The notes beneath the pieces were generated by a model. It ran no database searches. It was not told the DNA's origin and saw only the letters and a list, made by a program, of their open reading frames with translations. From positions 5,136,501 through 5,200,500 of the forward strand of contig NZ_CP159253.1 of the NCBI RefSeq assembly GCF_040438645.1: a DNA stretch of 64,000 nucleotides. Direction: 5' to 3'. Source of the stretch: Mesorhizobium sp. WSM2240. Its GTDB lineage: Bacteria > Pseudomonadota > Alphaproteobacteria > Rhizobiales > Rhizobiaceae. The position numbers and the translations under genes are program-made. This document shows positions 39,221 to 48,238 of the stretch, piece by piece. Each line of letters opens with the position of its first letter. Within the stretch, counting starts at the first letter, position 1.

Positions 39221-40474
39221 ATGCGTTATAGGCAGATGCGTTATAGGCACATGACCGCAATCCTTGCGGCGACCGTTGCATTGAACTTCGCGGCGCCGGC
39301 ATCCGCCGTCGATCTCGAAGTCACCCACTGGTGGACGTCCGGCGGCGAGGCCGCGGCCGTTGCCGAACTCGCCAAGGCCTTCAATGCTACGGGCAACAAG
39401 TGGATCGACGGCGCCATCGCCGGCGGCGGCAACACGGCGCGCCCGGTCATGATCAGCCGCATCACCGGCGGCGACCCGATGGCGGCGACGCAGTTCAATC
39501 ACGGTCGGCAGGCGGAGGAATTGGTCGAGGCCGGCCTGATGCGCGATCTCACCGATCTCGCCACCAAGGAGAACTGGGCCGAGATCGTTCGTCCGAAGAG
39601 CCTGCTCGACGGCTGCACGCTCGACGGCAAGATCTATTGCGCCCCGATCAACATCCATTCCTGGCAGTGGCTGTGGCTCTCTAACAAGGCCTTCGAGGAT
39701 GCCGGCGTGCCGGTGCCGAAGAACTGGGACGAGTTCGTCGCGGCCGCGCCGGCGCTCGAACAGGCCGGCAAGATCCCGCTCGCCATCGGCGGTCAGCCAT
39801 GGCAGACGACCGGGGCCTTTAACGTGCTGATCCCGGCGATCGCCGGCAAGGATATCTTCCTGAAGGTTTACCAGGACAAGGATGAGACGGTAGCCGCCGG
39901 GCCTGAAATCGCCAAGGTATTCAAGGCCGCAGACGATGCACGCAAGATGGCGGCAAAGTCGAACGTCCAGGACTGGAACCAGGCCACCAATCTGGTCATC
40001 ACCGGCCAGGCCGGCGGTCAGATCATGGGCGACTGGGCGCAGGGCGAGTTCCAGGTGGCCGGTCAGGTGGCCGGCAAGGACTATACCTGCCTGCCGGGGC
40101 TCGGCGTCAACGAACTCATCTCGACCGGCGGCGACGCCTTCTACTTCCCGAAGCTGGACGATGCGGACAAGACCGCCGCCCAGGAAGTCCTGGCCTCAAC
40201 GATGATGAATCCCGCAACGCAGGTTGCCTTCAACCTGAAGAAGGGCTCCGTGCCGGTGCGCGGCGATGTCGACATCACGGCCGCCAATGACTGCATGAAG
40301 AAGGGCCTCGAGATTCTGGCCAAGGGTGACATCATCCCCGACACCAATCAGCTGAATACTGAGGACACCAACAACCAGCTCAACGATCTGTTCGTGGAGT
40401 TCTGGAAGACACCGTCGCTGACGCCTGAGGAGGCGCAGAAGCGTTACGCCGAGATCATCGCCGCGGCCGACTAG
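39221..40474 (+). CDS. CUT1-type sugar ABC transporter, substrate-binding protein
   Basis: The 417-residue protein has a signal peptide (cleavage probably after ASA, near residue 29) and a mature solute-binding protein family 1 fold: LEVTHWWTSGGEAAAVAELAKAF, then PVPKNWDEF and GGDAFYFPKL. It should bind a sugar in the periplasm. The N-terminus carries a perfect duplication (MRYRQ-MRYRH) from a 15-bp tandem repeat; the start could be any of three in-frame ATGs, but GGGAGGAA favours 39221. First gene of the operon. Confidence 0.92.
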   Translation: MRYRQMRYRHMTAILAATVALNFAAPASAVDLEVTHWWTSGGEAAAVAELAKAFNATGNKWIDGAIAGGGNTARPVMISRITGGDPMAATQFNHGRQAEELVEAGLMRDLTDLATKENWAEIVRPKSLLDGCTLDGKIYCAPINIHSWQWLWLSNKAFEDAGVPVPKNWDEFVAAAPALEQAGKIPLAIGGQPWQTTGAFNVLIPAIAGKDIFLKVYQDKDETVAAGPEIAKVFKAADDARKMAAKSNVQDWNQATNLVITGQAGGQIMGDWAQGEFQVAGQVAGKDYTCLPGLGVNELISTGGDAFYFPKLDDADKTAAQEVLASTMMNPATQVAFNLKKGSVPVRGDVDITAANDCMKKGLEILAKGDIIPDTNQLNTEDTNNQLNDLFVEFWKTPSLTPEEAQKRYAEIIAAAD

Positions 40475-40488
40475 CCGAGCACACGTAT

Positions 40489-40520
40489 AGCGGGCCGACC
40501 CGAGCACGGGCCGGCCTGCT
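40489..40520 (+). other. Intercistronic hairpin after the binding-protein gene
   Basis: AGCGGGCCGACCCG (40489-40502) and CGGGCCGGCCTGCT (40507-40520) form a 14-bp stem with one mismatch and one G-U pair, with an AGCA loop. Only TT follows. Such stem-loops between the binding protein and permeases usually protect the upstream mRNA or attenuate read-through, giving excess binding protein. Confidence 0.7.
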
Positions 40521-40541
40521 TTCGCGCAACCGGAGCACGAG

Positions 40542-41444
40542 ATGAGCATCGACGAGAGCGCGGCCATGCGCCGCCCCAGCCAACTGTTCAGGAATCTCAA
40601 CGCCAAGATCGCGTCGATTCCGATGATCCTCACCGCCCTCGTCATTTTCGTCGGCGGCACGCTCTGGACGGTCCTCTATTCCTTTACCAATTCGCGACTG
40701 CTGCCAAGGCTGAATTTCGTCGGCCTCGACCAGTATGAGCGCCTCTGGTCGACGCCGCGCTGGCTGACCTCGATCGAAAACCTTCTTATCTACGGCATCC
40801 TTTCGCTGATCTTTTCACTGGTCATCGGCTTCCTGTTGGCCGCCCTCCTTGACCAGAAGATCCGGTTCGAGAACACGTTCAGGTCGATTTTCCTCTATCC
40901 CTTTGCGCTTTCCTTCATCGTCACCGGCCTCGTCTGGCAGTGGATTCTCAACCCCGACTTCGGCGTGCAGCACATCGTGCGCAGCCTCGGCTGGGAGAGC
41001 TTCACCTTCAATCCGCTCTACGACCAGCAGATCGTCATCTACGGTATTCTGATCGCCGGGCTGTGGCAGGGGACAGGGCTCGTCATGTGCCTGATGCTGG
41101 CCGGGCTGCGCGGCATCGACGAGGATATCTGGAAGGCAGCGCGGGTGGATGGCATTCCGATGTGGAAGACCTACCTCTTCATCGTCATCCCGATGATGCG
41201 GCCGGTGTTCATCACCACCCTGGTCATCATCGCCTCGGGCATCGTGCGGGTCTACGATCTCGTCGTCGCGCAGACCAGCGGAGGCCCCGGCCAAGCCTCC
41301 GAGGTGCCGGCGAAATATGTCTACGACTACATGTTCGCCGCCCAAAATCTCGGTCAGGGTTTTGCCGCCTCTACCATGATGCTGGTGACTGTCGCGGTCA
41401 TCATCGTGCCGTGGGCCTATCTCGAATTCGGGCGGAGGCGATAA
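40542..41444 (+). CDS. Sugar ABC transporter permease 1 (MalF/UgpA type)
   Basis: The 300-residue inner-membrane protein has about six membrane segments and the BPD_transp_1 EAA loop near residue 200, DEDIWKAARVDGIPMWKTYLFIVIP, which docks with the ATPase. The first helix follows a 25-residue cytoplasmic N-terminus. It is followed by permease 2 after one base (GGAGGCGATAAAATG). Confidence 0.93.
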   Translation: MSIDESAAMRRPSQLFRNLNAKIASIPMILTALVIFVGGTLWTVLYSFTNSRLLPRLNFVGLDQYERLWSTPRWLTSIENLLIYGILSLIFSLVIGFLLAALLDQKIRFENTFRSIFLYPFALSFIVTGLVWQWILNPDFGVQHIVRSLGWESFTFNPLYDQQIVIYGILIAGLWQGTGLVMCLMLAGLRGIDEDIWKAARVDGIPMWKTYLFIVIPMMRPVFITTLVIIASGIVRVYDLVVAQTSGGPGQASEVPAKYVYDYMFAAQNLGQGFAASTMMLVTVAVIIVPWAYLEFGRRR

Positions 41445-41445
41445 A

Positions 41446-42387
41446 ATGTCCAATCCCACCACGCTTGCGGCGACCGTCGCCGGAGCCGATGCCGTCGCCG
41501 GCAGCCTGAGCGGCCCGCATGGGCCGAAACCTCGCGTCGCCTTCTCCCGCCGCAACATCATCATCTATGGCGCGCTGATTTTCGCGGCGGTCTACTACCT
41601 GCTGCCGCTCTATGTGATGGTCGTCACCTCGCTCAAGGGCATGCCGGAGATCCGGGTCGGCAACGTCTTTGCGCCGCCGCTCGAGATCACTTTCGAGCCC
41701 TGGGTGAAGGCCTGGGCGACCGCCTGCACCGGCCTCAACTGCGACGGACTGTCCCGCGGCTTCTGGAATTCGGTGCGCATCACCGTGCCCTCGGTCTTCC
41801 TGTCGATCGCCATCGCCTCGGTAAACGGCTACGCGCTCGCCAACTGGCGCTTCAAGGGCGCCGACATCTTCTTCACCATCCTGATCGTCGGCGCCTTCAT
41901 TCCCTATCAGGTGATGATTTATCCGATCGTGATCGTGCTGCGCGAGATCGGCCTCTATGGCAGTCTGTGGGGACTGGTCATCGTGCACTCCATCTTCGGC
42001 ATGCCGATCCTGACGCTGCTCTTCCGCAACTATTTCGCGTCTCTGCCGGAGGAGTTGTTCAAGGCGGCGCGCGTCGACGGCGCAGGGTTCTGGGGCATTT
42101 ATCTCAGCATCATGCTGCCCATGGCGCTGCCGATCTTCGTGGTCGCCATCATCCTGCAGGTCACGGGCATCTGGAACGACTTCCTGTTCGGCATCGTCTA
42201 CACCAAGCCCGATACCTATCCGATGACCGTGCAGCTTAACAACATCGTCAACTCCGTTCAGGGCGTGAAGGAATATAACGTCAACATGGCTGCGACCCTC
42301 ATCACCGGCCTGGTGCCGCTCGTGATCTACTTCATCTCAGGGAAACTGTTCGTGCGCGGCATCGCCGCCGGCGCTGTGAAGGGCTGA
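41446..42387 (+). CDS. Sugar ABC transporter permease 2 (MalG/UgpE type)
   Basis: The 313-residue permease has a longer cytoplasmic N-terminus (about 40 residues) and six membrane segments. The EAA loop is PEELFKAARVDGAGFWGIYLSIMLP. The C-terminal GKLFVRGIAAGAVKG is typical of MalG-type subunits. It pairs with permease 1 to form the translocation pore. Confidence 0.93.
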   Translation: MSNPTTLAATVAGADAVAGSLSGPHGPKPRVAFSRRNIIIYGALIFAAVYYLLPLYVMVVTSLKGMPEIRVGNVFAPPLEITFEPWVKAWATACTGLNCDGLSRGFWNSVRITVPSVFLSIAIASVNGYALANWRFKGADIFFTILIVGAFIPYQVMIYPIVIVLREIGLYGSLWGLVIVHSIFGMPILTLLFRNYFASLPEELFKAARVDGAGFWGIYLSIMLPMALPIFVVAIILQVTGIWNDFLFGIVYTKPDTYPMTVQLNNIVNSVQGVKEYNVNMAATLITGLVPLVIYFISGKLFVRGIAAGAVKG

Positions 42388-42391
42388 TTGC

Positions 42392-43480
42392 ATGACCAGT
42401 GTTATCGTGCACGACGTGTCCTTGAATTTCGGCACCGTCGAAGTGTTGAAATCGCTCAATCTCGACGTTCCGGAAGGCGAGTTCCTGGTTCTTCTCGGGC
42501 CGTCCGGCTGTGGAAAATCCACGCTGCTCAACTGCGTGGCGGGTCTGCTCGACGTCTCCGCCGGCCAGATATTCATTAACGGCAAGAACGTCACCTGGGA
42601 GGAGCCTAAGGACCGCGGCATCGGCATGGTCTTCCAATCCTACGCGCTTTATCCGCAGATGACCGTCAAGGGCAACCTGACGTTCGGGCTGAAGAACGCC
42701 GGCGTCCCTAGGGATGAGATCGAAAAGCGCATCGCGCGGACGGCCGACATCCTGCAGATCGAGCCGCTTCTCGATCGAAAGCCATCCCAGCTTTCCGGCG
42801 GCCAGCGCCAGCGCGTTGCCATCGGTCGCGCTCTGGTGCGCGACGTCGATGTGTTCCTGTTCGACGAGCCGCTGTCCAATCTGGACGCCAAATTGCGCTC
42901 TGAACTGCGCGTCGAGATCAAACGGCTGCACCAGAAGCTGGCCAACACTATGATCTACGTCACCCACGACCAGATCGAGGCGATGACGCTTGCTGATCGC
43001 ATAGCGGTCATGAAGGGCGGCGTCATCCAGCAGCTGGACGCGCCGCAGCAGATCTACAACCACCCGGTCAATCTCTTTGTCGCAGGCTTCATCGGCTCGC
43101 CAGGCATGAATTTCCTGGAGGGCGAACTGGAGATCGGCGCAGGCGCCAAGGTCAAGATCGGAGATGCTACAGTGCCGGTCGACCGCTACAAGTTCAACGG
43201 CAGCGGAACCCCGCCTGCAGGCCCCATGGTGCTCGGCATCAGACCCGAGCACATCGCCTTCGGCGATGCCGCCGACGCGATGCCGTTCGCGCAGGAAGCC
43301 GAAATCGAGATCGTCGAGCCTATGGGTTCCGACACGCTGGTCTGGACGAAGCTCGGTGGCCGGGATCTCGCCTTCCGAGTGGAATCGGAAAGGGCGTTGA
43401 GAACCGGCGACCGCGTCAGGATCGGCTTCGATCCCGCGCGCGCCTCGCTGTTCGACGCCGCGACCGGCAACCGCATCTGA
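42392..43480 (+). CDS. Sugar ABC transporter ATP-binding protein (MsmK/UgpC/MalK type)
   Basis: The 362-residue ATPase has Walker A GPSGCGKSTLL near residue 37, the Q-loop FQSYALYPQMTV, the signature LSGGQRQRVAIGRAL, Walker B DVFLFDEPLSNLD and the switch YVTHDQIEAMTL. The C-terminal third is the OB-fold regulatory domain of MalK/UgpC-type sugar importers. It starts five bases after permease 2 and completes the importer. Confidence 0.95.
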   Translation: MTSVIVHDVSLNFGTVEVLKSLNLDVPEGEFLVLLGPSGCGKSTLLNCVAGLLDVSAGQIFINGKNVTWEEPKDRGIGMVFQSYALYPQMTVKGNLTFGLKNAGVPRDEIEKRIARTADILQIEPLLDRKPSQLSGGQRQRVAIGRALVRDVDVFLFDEPLSNLDAKLRSELRVEIKRLHQKLANTMIYVTHDQIEAMTLADRIAVMKGGVIQQLDAPQQIYNHPVNLFVAGFIGSPGMNFLEGELEIGAGAKVKIGDATVPVDRYKFNGSGTPPAGPMVLGIRPEHIAFGDAADAMPFAQEAEIEIVEPMGSDTLVWTKLGGRDLAFRVESERALRTGDRVRIGFDPARASLFDAATGNRI

Positions 43481-43518
43481 CATTCACCCCAATCAAAGCA
43501 GCACACGGGAAAGCCAAG

Positions 43519-44265
43519 ATGGACTGGTCATTTCAACTCTATAGCGCGCGCAATTTTCAACCCTGGAGCGGAGTGCTCAAGAAGCTGGCCGAGCTCGGCT
43601 ACAGGCAGGTCGAAGGATATGGCGGCATCTATGACGACCCGGCAGGCTTGCGTGCCGAACTCGACGGCAACGGGCTGACGATGCCGAGCGGACATTTCTC
43701 TATCGACATGCTCGAGAACGATTTCGCCGGCGCGGCCGCACTCGCCAGGACACTTGGAATGGGCATCATGGCCTGCCCCTATCTGATAGCCGACCAGCGG
43801 CCTTCGGACGCGGCCGGCTGGCAGGCGTTCGGCAGGAGACTGGCCGCCGTCGGCAAGGAGGCGAACAAGGCCGGCTTCCAGTTCGCCTGGCACAATCATG
43901 ATTTCGAGTTCGTCCCGCTGGCCGACGGCAGCGTCCCGCAGCAGCACATACTCGACGCGGCGCCCGACATTGGCTGGGAGATCGACGTGGCTTGGGTCAT
44001 TCGCGGCGGCGCTGATCCGATCGACTGGATCGACCGCTACGCCTCGCGCATCGTCGCCGTGCACGTCAAAGATATCGCTCGGCCGGGAGAGGCCGCCAAC
44101 GAGGACGGCTGGGCCGATGTCGGCCACGGCACCGTCGGCTGGCGTAGCCTGATGCAGGATTTGCGAAGCAAGACCAAGGCGACGGTCTACGCCATGGAAC
44201 ACGACAATCCGAGCGACTTCGAGCGCTTCGCCAAGCGCTCGATCGACGCCGCAAAGACATTCTAG
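43519..44265 (+). CDS. Sugar phosphate isomerase/epimerase-family TIM barrel (YcjR-like)
   Basis: The 248-residue AP_endonuc_2 TIM barrel begins MDWSFQLYSARNF. Candidate metal ligands are His in FAWHNHDFEF, Asp in GWEIDVAWV, His in VAVHVKDIA and Glu near YAMEHDN. Members of this family, including E. coli YcjR, act on 3-keto-glycosides or keto-sugars together with Gfo/Idh/MocA dehydrogenases. The next gene is such a dehydrogenase, 12 bp downstream. The exact reaction is inference. Confidence 0.8.
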   Translation: MDWSFQLYSARNFQPWSGVLKKLAELGYRQVEGYGGIYDDPAGLRAELDGNGLTMPSGHFSIDMLENDFAGAAALARTLGMGIMACPYLIADQRPSDAAGWQAFGRRLAAVGKEANKAGFQFAWHNHDFEFVPLADGSVPQQHILDAAPDIGWEIDVAWVIRGGADPIDWIDRYASRIVAVHVKDIARPGEAANEDGWADVGHGTVGWRSLMQDLRSKTKATVYAMEHDNPSDFERFAKRSIDAAKTF

Positions 44266-44277
44266 GAGCATTCGGAA

Positions 44278-45420
44278 ATGGCAAGAAAACTGGGGGTCGG
44301 GGTCATAGGCTGCGGAAACATTTCCAAGGCCTATTTTTCCCTAGCGCCATTGTTCAAGGGCATCGAGATGCGCGCCTGCGCCGATATCAATCAGGAATCG
44401 GCAAAGGCGCGCTCCAAGGAATTCGGTCTGCGTGCCGAGACGGTGGACGGGCTCTTGAAAGCCGACGATGTCGACATCGTCGTGAACCTCACCATACCTG
44501 CGGCCCATTACGACGTGTCGAAGCAGATCCTCGACGCCGGCAAGCATGTTTATTCGGAAAAGCCGTTCGTGCTCTCGCTCAAGGACGGACAGGACCTGAA
44601 GAAACGCGCGGAGAAGCAAAATGTGCGCATCGGCTCCGCCCCCGACACGTTCTTCGGCGGCTCGCACCAACTGGCGCGCAGCCTGGTCGATTCCGGAAAG
44701 CTCGGAAAGATCACCAGCGGCACCTGTCATGTGATGAGCCACGGCATGGAGCACTGGCATCCCAATCCGGACTTCTTCTTCGTCGAGGGCGGCGGACCGA
44801 TCCTCGATCTCGGACCGTATTACATCTCGAACCTGATCCAGCTCATCGGGCCGGTGAAGCGGGTCGCGGCGCTGACCTCCATCCCGGCTGCCGAGCGCAC
44901 GATCACATCCAAGCCCCGAGCCGGCGAGAAAATCCCGGTCACCACGCCGACGACCATCCACGCTTTGATGGAATTCGCGTCCGGCGCTGCCGTGACATTC
45001 AACGCGAGCTGGGATGTCTGGCTGCACGGGCATTCACCGATGGAGCTTTACGGCGAACTGGGCACGATGCACGTGCCCGATCCCAATTTCTTCGGCGGTG
45101 ACGTGCGCTTCAGCAAGGGCCCAAAGCCGGTCAAGAAAGTGCCCAAATGGGATCACCCGTTCGGCGTGCCCAACCAGATGCACTCGATGGGCATGATGGC
45201 AAATTATCGTACGGTGGGTCTGGCCGACATGGCTATCGGCATCATGGAAGGCCGGCCGCATCGCTGCTCGCTGGACGCTGCCTTGCACGCCATCGACGTT
45301 ATGACCGGCATCCTGAAATCGGGCGAGACGGGCAAATTCGTCGAGATGCAGACGAGTTGCGAACGCCCGGCCGCAGTCGGCATAAGGGAAGCGAAGGCGC
45401 TTCTCGCCAAGCGGAAATAA
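44278..45420 (+). CDS. Gfo/Idh/MocA-family sugar oxidoreductase (YcjS-like)
   Basis: The 380-residue protein has the Rossmann start LGVGVIGCGNISKAYF, the conserved H-x-V-Y-S-E-K-P segment (GKHVYSEKPFVLS) with the catalytic lysine, and GPILDLGPYYISNLIQLIG in the C-terminal beta-sheet domain. These enzymes use NAD(P) to oxidise or reduce sugar hydroxyls, often at C3 of a glycoside. It pairs with the upstream epimerase. Confidence 0.88.
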   Translation: MARKLGVGVIGCGNISKAYFSLAPLFKGIEMRACADINQESAKARSKEFGLRAETVDGLLKADDVDIVVNLTIPAAHYDVSKQILDAGKHVYSEKPFVLSLKDGQDLKKRAEKQNVRIGSAPDTFFGGSHQLARSLVDSGKLGKITSGTCHVMSHGMEHWHPNPDFFFVEGGGPILDLGPYYISNLIQLIGPVKRVAALTSIPAAERTITSKPRAGEKIPVTTPTTIHALMEFASGAAVTFNASWDVWLHGHSPMELYGELGTMHVPDPNFFGGDVRFSKGPKPVKKVPKWDHPFGVPNQMHSMGMMANYRTVGLADMAIGIMEGRPHRCSLDAALHAIDVMTGILKSGETGKFVEMQTSCERPAAVGIREAKALLAKRK

Positions 45421-45430
45421 GGCTATCGGA

Positions 45431-45450
45431 GGAGCGCGCTTGCGCGCTCC
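45431..45450 (+). other. Hairpin between the oxidoreductase and aldo/keto reductase genes
   Basis: GGAGCGCG (45431-45438) pairs exactly with CGCGCTCC (45443-45450) around CTTG. A pyrimidine-rich CCTTCC follows but no T run, so it may be an mRNA-stability element or a weak terminator. Confidence 0.5.
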
Positions 45451-45480
45451 CCTTCCGCCGTCCGACCAGGAACCGAGAAT

Positions 45481-46527
45481 ATGAAATGGCATCCGGCTGA
45501 AAACCGCTACGAAACCATGCGCTACAACCGCTGCGGAAAATCCGGGCTAAAATTGCCCGCGATCTCGCTCGGCCTGTGGCACAATTTCGGCGAGGACACG
45601 CCGCACCGCACCAAGCTTGCGATCTGCCGCAAGGCCTTCGACCTCGGCATCACGCATTTCGATCTCGCCAACAACTACGGTCCGCCGCCCGGGTCGGCTG
45701 AGATCGCTTTCGGTGAAATATTGCTCAGCGATTTCGCCGGCTATCGCGACGAGATGATCATCTCGACCAAGGCCGGCTACGACATGTGGCCCGGACCCTA
45801 TGGCGAGTGGGGCAGCCGCAAATATCTGCTGGCGAGCCTCGACCAGAGCCTGAGGCGCATGGGTCTCGACTATGTCGACATCTTCTACTCGCACCGCTTC
45901 GATCCGGAGACGCCGCTGGAAGAAACCATGATGGCGCTGGACCAGGCGGTCCGGTCCGGCAAGGCGCTCTACGCCGGCATCTCGTCCTACAATTCGCAGC
46001 GCACGCGCGAGGCGGCCGCCATATTGCGGGACCTTGGCACGCCGCTCCTGATCCACCAGCCCAGCTATTCGATGATCAACCGCTGGGTCGAGGATGACGG
46101 GCTCCTTGACACGCTCGATGGCATCGGCATTGGCTCGATCGTCTTCTCGCCGCTGGCGCAGGGCATGCTGACCGCCAAATATCTCGACGGCATTCCGCAG
46201 GAAAGCCGGGCCGCGCAGGGCAAGTCGCTCAGGCAGACATTCCTCAACGACCACACGATTTCGAACATCAGCGCGCTCAACGCCATCGCAGAGAAGCGCG
46301 GGCAGACGCTCGCGCAGATGGCGCTGGCCTGGGTGCTGCGCAAGGGCCGCGTCACGTCGGCGCTGATCGGCGCCAGCCGCCCCGAGCAGGTCGAGGATTG
46401 TGTCGGCGCGCTGAAATCCCCGGATTTCAGCGATCAGGAACTGGCCGAGATCGACCAGCACGCACGCGACGCCAACATCAATTTATGGGCCAAATCGGCG
46501 GAACGCGAAGGTCCGGCGCGGAAATAG
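45481..46527 (+). CDS. Aldo/keto reductase, L-glyceraldehyde 3-phosphate reductase-like (YghZ type)
   Basis: The 348-residue protein matches the YghZ/Kv-beta-like aldo/keto reductases. It has GKSGLKLPAISLGLWHNFGED, FDLANNYGPPPGSAE with catalytic Asp and Tyr, MIISTKAGYDMWPGPYGEWGSRKYL, YVDIFYSHRFD with the catalytic His, and the NADPH end ALIGASRPEQVEDCV. YghZ reduces L-glyceraldehyde 3-phosphate and methylglyoxal; in this operon it may reduce a carbonyl product of sugar oxidation. It ends facing the minus-strand operon. Confidence 0.88.
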   Translation: MKWHPAENRYETMRYNRCGKSGLKLPAISLGLWHNFGEDTPHRTKLAICRKAFDLGITHFDLANNYGPPPGSAEIAFGEILLSDFAGYRDEMIISTKAGYDMWPGPYGEWGSRKYLLASLDQSLRRMGLDYVDIFYSHRFDPETPLEETMMALDQAVRSGKALYAGISSYNSQRTREAAAILRDLGTPLLIHQPSYSMINRWVEDDGLLDTLDGIGIGSIVFSPLAQGMLTAKYLDGIPQESRAAQGKSLRQTFLNDHTISNISALNAIAEKRGQTLAQMALAWVLRKGRVTSALIGASRPEQVEDCVGALKSPDFSDQELAEIDQHARDANINLWAKSAEREGPARK

Positions 46528-46543
46528 CGCCGCGGGTCGGGAT

Positions 46544-47518
46544 TTAATCGGGAAACCGCCGCCTGTAGTGCTCGACCGCTTCGGGATTGCACAGATTGAC
46601 CGGGAGCCCGCCGCCGAGCACCCGGATCGCCTCCTCGGCCGCGCCGACGCCCATCCGCATCATGCTTTCCTCGGTGATGCCGGCCAGATGCGGCGTGACG
46701 ATCACATTGTCGAAGGAAAAATAGGGATGGTCGGCCGGCAGCGGCTGCGTGGCGAAGACATCCAGCGCCGCGCCGCCGATCTTCCTGCCGGCCAAGGCTT
46801 TCAGGAGCGCGGCGTCGTCGATAACGGGGCCACGCGATACGTTGACGAGCAATGCGTCCGGCTTCATCTGCCGGATGCGATCCTGACTGATCAAACCGGT
46901 GGTCTCCAAAGTCAGCGGACAGCAAAGCACGATGATGTCGCTTTGCCGGACGAGGTCGTCGATATTGGCGAATGCCACGTTTTCGGGCAGGTTCCTGCGA
47001 TCGCGGGTATTGGCGATCACCTCCAGGCCAAAGCCGAACCGTGCGATGTGGGCGACTTCGGTGCCGACATTGCCCATGCCGATGATGCCCATGGTGCGGC
47101 CGGCCAGTTCGCCGGCCGAATTGGCGTGGTTGCGCCCCGCGAGCCAGCCTTTTGCCCGCAGGTCGCGGTCCATGGCGCGAAATCGCCGGAGCAGGGCCAG
47201 CGTCACGAGGAAGACATGCTCGGCGACGGAGCGCGCGTTGACGCCAGGCACGTTGGCGACCAGCACGCCTGCATTCGTTGCGGCCTCGACCGGAATCATG
47301 TCGAGCCCGGCCCCGTGCCGGATCGCTGCGCGCAATCCCGGCGCGCGCTCGAACAGCAAGGCCGGCAGCGGCGCGCGCACGATGATGATCTCGGCATTCG
47401 CCGTTTCGCGCGCCAGCGTCTCGGCGTCCGGCGCCGAAGCGACTACGAACTCGCCCGCTTTGGACAGCATGTCCGTCGCCTGGCGGTGCAGTTCATGCGT
47501 GGAAAAGATGACCGCCAC
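46544..47518 (-). CDS. D-isomer-specific 2-hydroxyacid dehydrogenase
   Basis: The 324-residue protein has the D-2-hydroxyacid dehydrogenase architecture. The NAD(P)-binding motif is GIIGMGNVGTEVAHIARFGFGLEVIAN, followed by catalytic Arg in LLVNVSRGPVIDDAALL, Glu in DVFATQPLPADHPYF (weakly matched) and His in VIVTPHLAGITEES. It is the last gene of a four-gene minus-strand operon. A glyoxylate, hydroxypyruvate or 2-keto-aldonate substrate is plausible. Confidence 0.88.
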   Translation of the reverse strand: MAVIFSTHELHRQATDMLSKAGEFVVASAPDAETLARETANAEIIIVRAPLPALLFERAPGLRAAIRHGAGLDMIPVEAATNAGVLVANVPGVNARSVAEHVFLVTLALLRRFRAMDRDLRAKGWLAGRNHANSAGELAGRTMGIIGMGNVGTEVAHIARFGFGLEVIANTRDRRNLPENVAFANIDDLVRQSDIIVLCCPLTLETTGLISQDRIRQMKPDALLVNVSRGPVIDDAALLKALAGRKIGGAALDVFATQPLPADHPYFSFDNVIVTPHLAGITEESMMRMGVGAAEEAIRVLGGGLPVNLCNPEAVEHYRRRFPD

Positions 47519-47521
47519 GGT

Positions 47522-48238
47522 TCAGGCCGTCTCGAGCGCCGGGTCAGGCGGTTCCGCTCCCATGCCGCTGATCAGACCCTTCCAGTAACTCTCCGCCCCC
47601 TGCAAATGGGCGCTCATCAGCGCCTGGGCAAGATTGCCGTCGCGCCTGAGCAGTGCATCGAAAATCTGCAGGTGCTCGGCATGCGACCTCTGCCCGCGCG
47701 CCGGGTCGTTGAAATAGATCGGCAGCCTCTGCTCGCCCATGACATAATAGATGCTGCAGACCTTGTAAAAAACGCTGTTCTTGGTGGCCCGCACGATCTC
47801 CAGGTGAAAGTCCCGGTCTTCCTTGGCCAGGCCCTCGCCGGCCGCTAATCGCTCCTCCGAGGCGCGGAGAATTTCGCGCAGGCGCTCGTAATTCTCCTCG
47901 GTGGCCCTGCTGCAGGCGAGCTCGGCCGCCTTGATCTCATGAATCTTGCGCAACTCGACCGTCTCGTAGATTTGGATCGGGTCGAGCGGCACGCCGGCCT
48001 TGGCGAACAGCGCCATGGCCTCGACGCTGGCCTGGCGCGTGGTCAGGTAGATGCCAGATTTGGCGCGCCTTTCGACGATGCGCATGGCTTCCAGTATCGC
48101 CAGCGCCTCGCGGATCTGGCCGCGGCTCACCGAAAAATGGTCCGCGAGCTCGCGCTCCGAAGGGGTGCGTCCCGTCTCGGAATTCGAACAGGAGAACAGA
48201 TAGGCTGCGAGTTCCGCGAGCAGGTTCTTGTCTTTCAT
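47522..48238 (-). CDS. GntR-family regulator, FadR subfamily (FCD domain)
   Basis: The 238-residue protein has an N-terminal winged helix (GRTPSERELADHFSVSRGQIREALAILEAMRIVERR) and a helical FCD effector domain, with candidate metal-site residues in DRDFHLEIVRAT and HAEHLQIFDAL. It starts inside the stop of the dehydratase gene (ATGA). Two TGGTnnnACCA sites, the FadR-family operator consensus, lie at the divergent promoter region 50413-50603. It probably represses both this operon and the divergent pair, with an acid sugar as inducer; this is inference. Confidence 0.9.
   Translation of the reverse strand: MKDKNLLAELAAYLFSCSNSETGRTPSERELADHFSVSRGQIREALAILEAMRIVERRAKSGIYLTTRQASVEAMALFAKAGVPLDPIQIYETVELRKIHEIKAAELACSRATEENYERLREILRASEERLAAGEGLAKEDRDFHLEIVRATKNSVFYKVCSIYYVMGEQRLPIYFNDPARGQRSHAEHLQIFDALLRRDGNLAQALMSAHLQGAESYWKGLISGMGAEPPDPALETA

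Noticed and set aside
37833..45420. Assignment of the ABC locus to trehalose (thu) or alpha-glucoside (agl) genes
   Set aside because: The operon layout is similar, but there is no ThuA or alpha-glucosidase gene, and the binding protein cannot be tied to a ligand from sequence reading alone.
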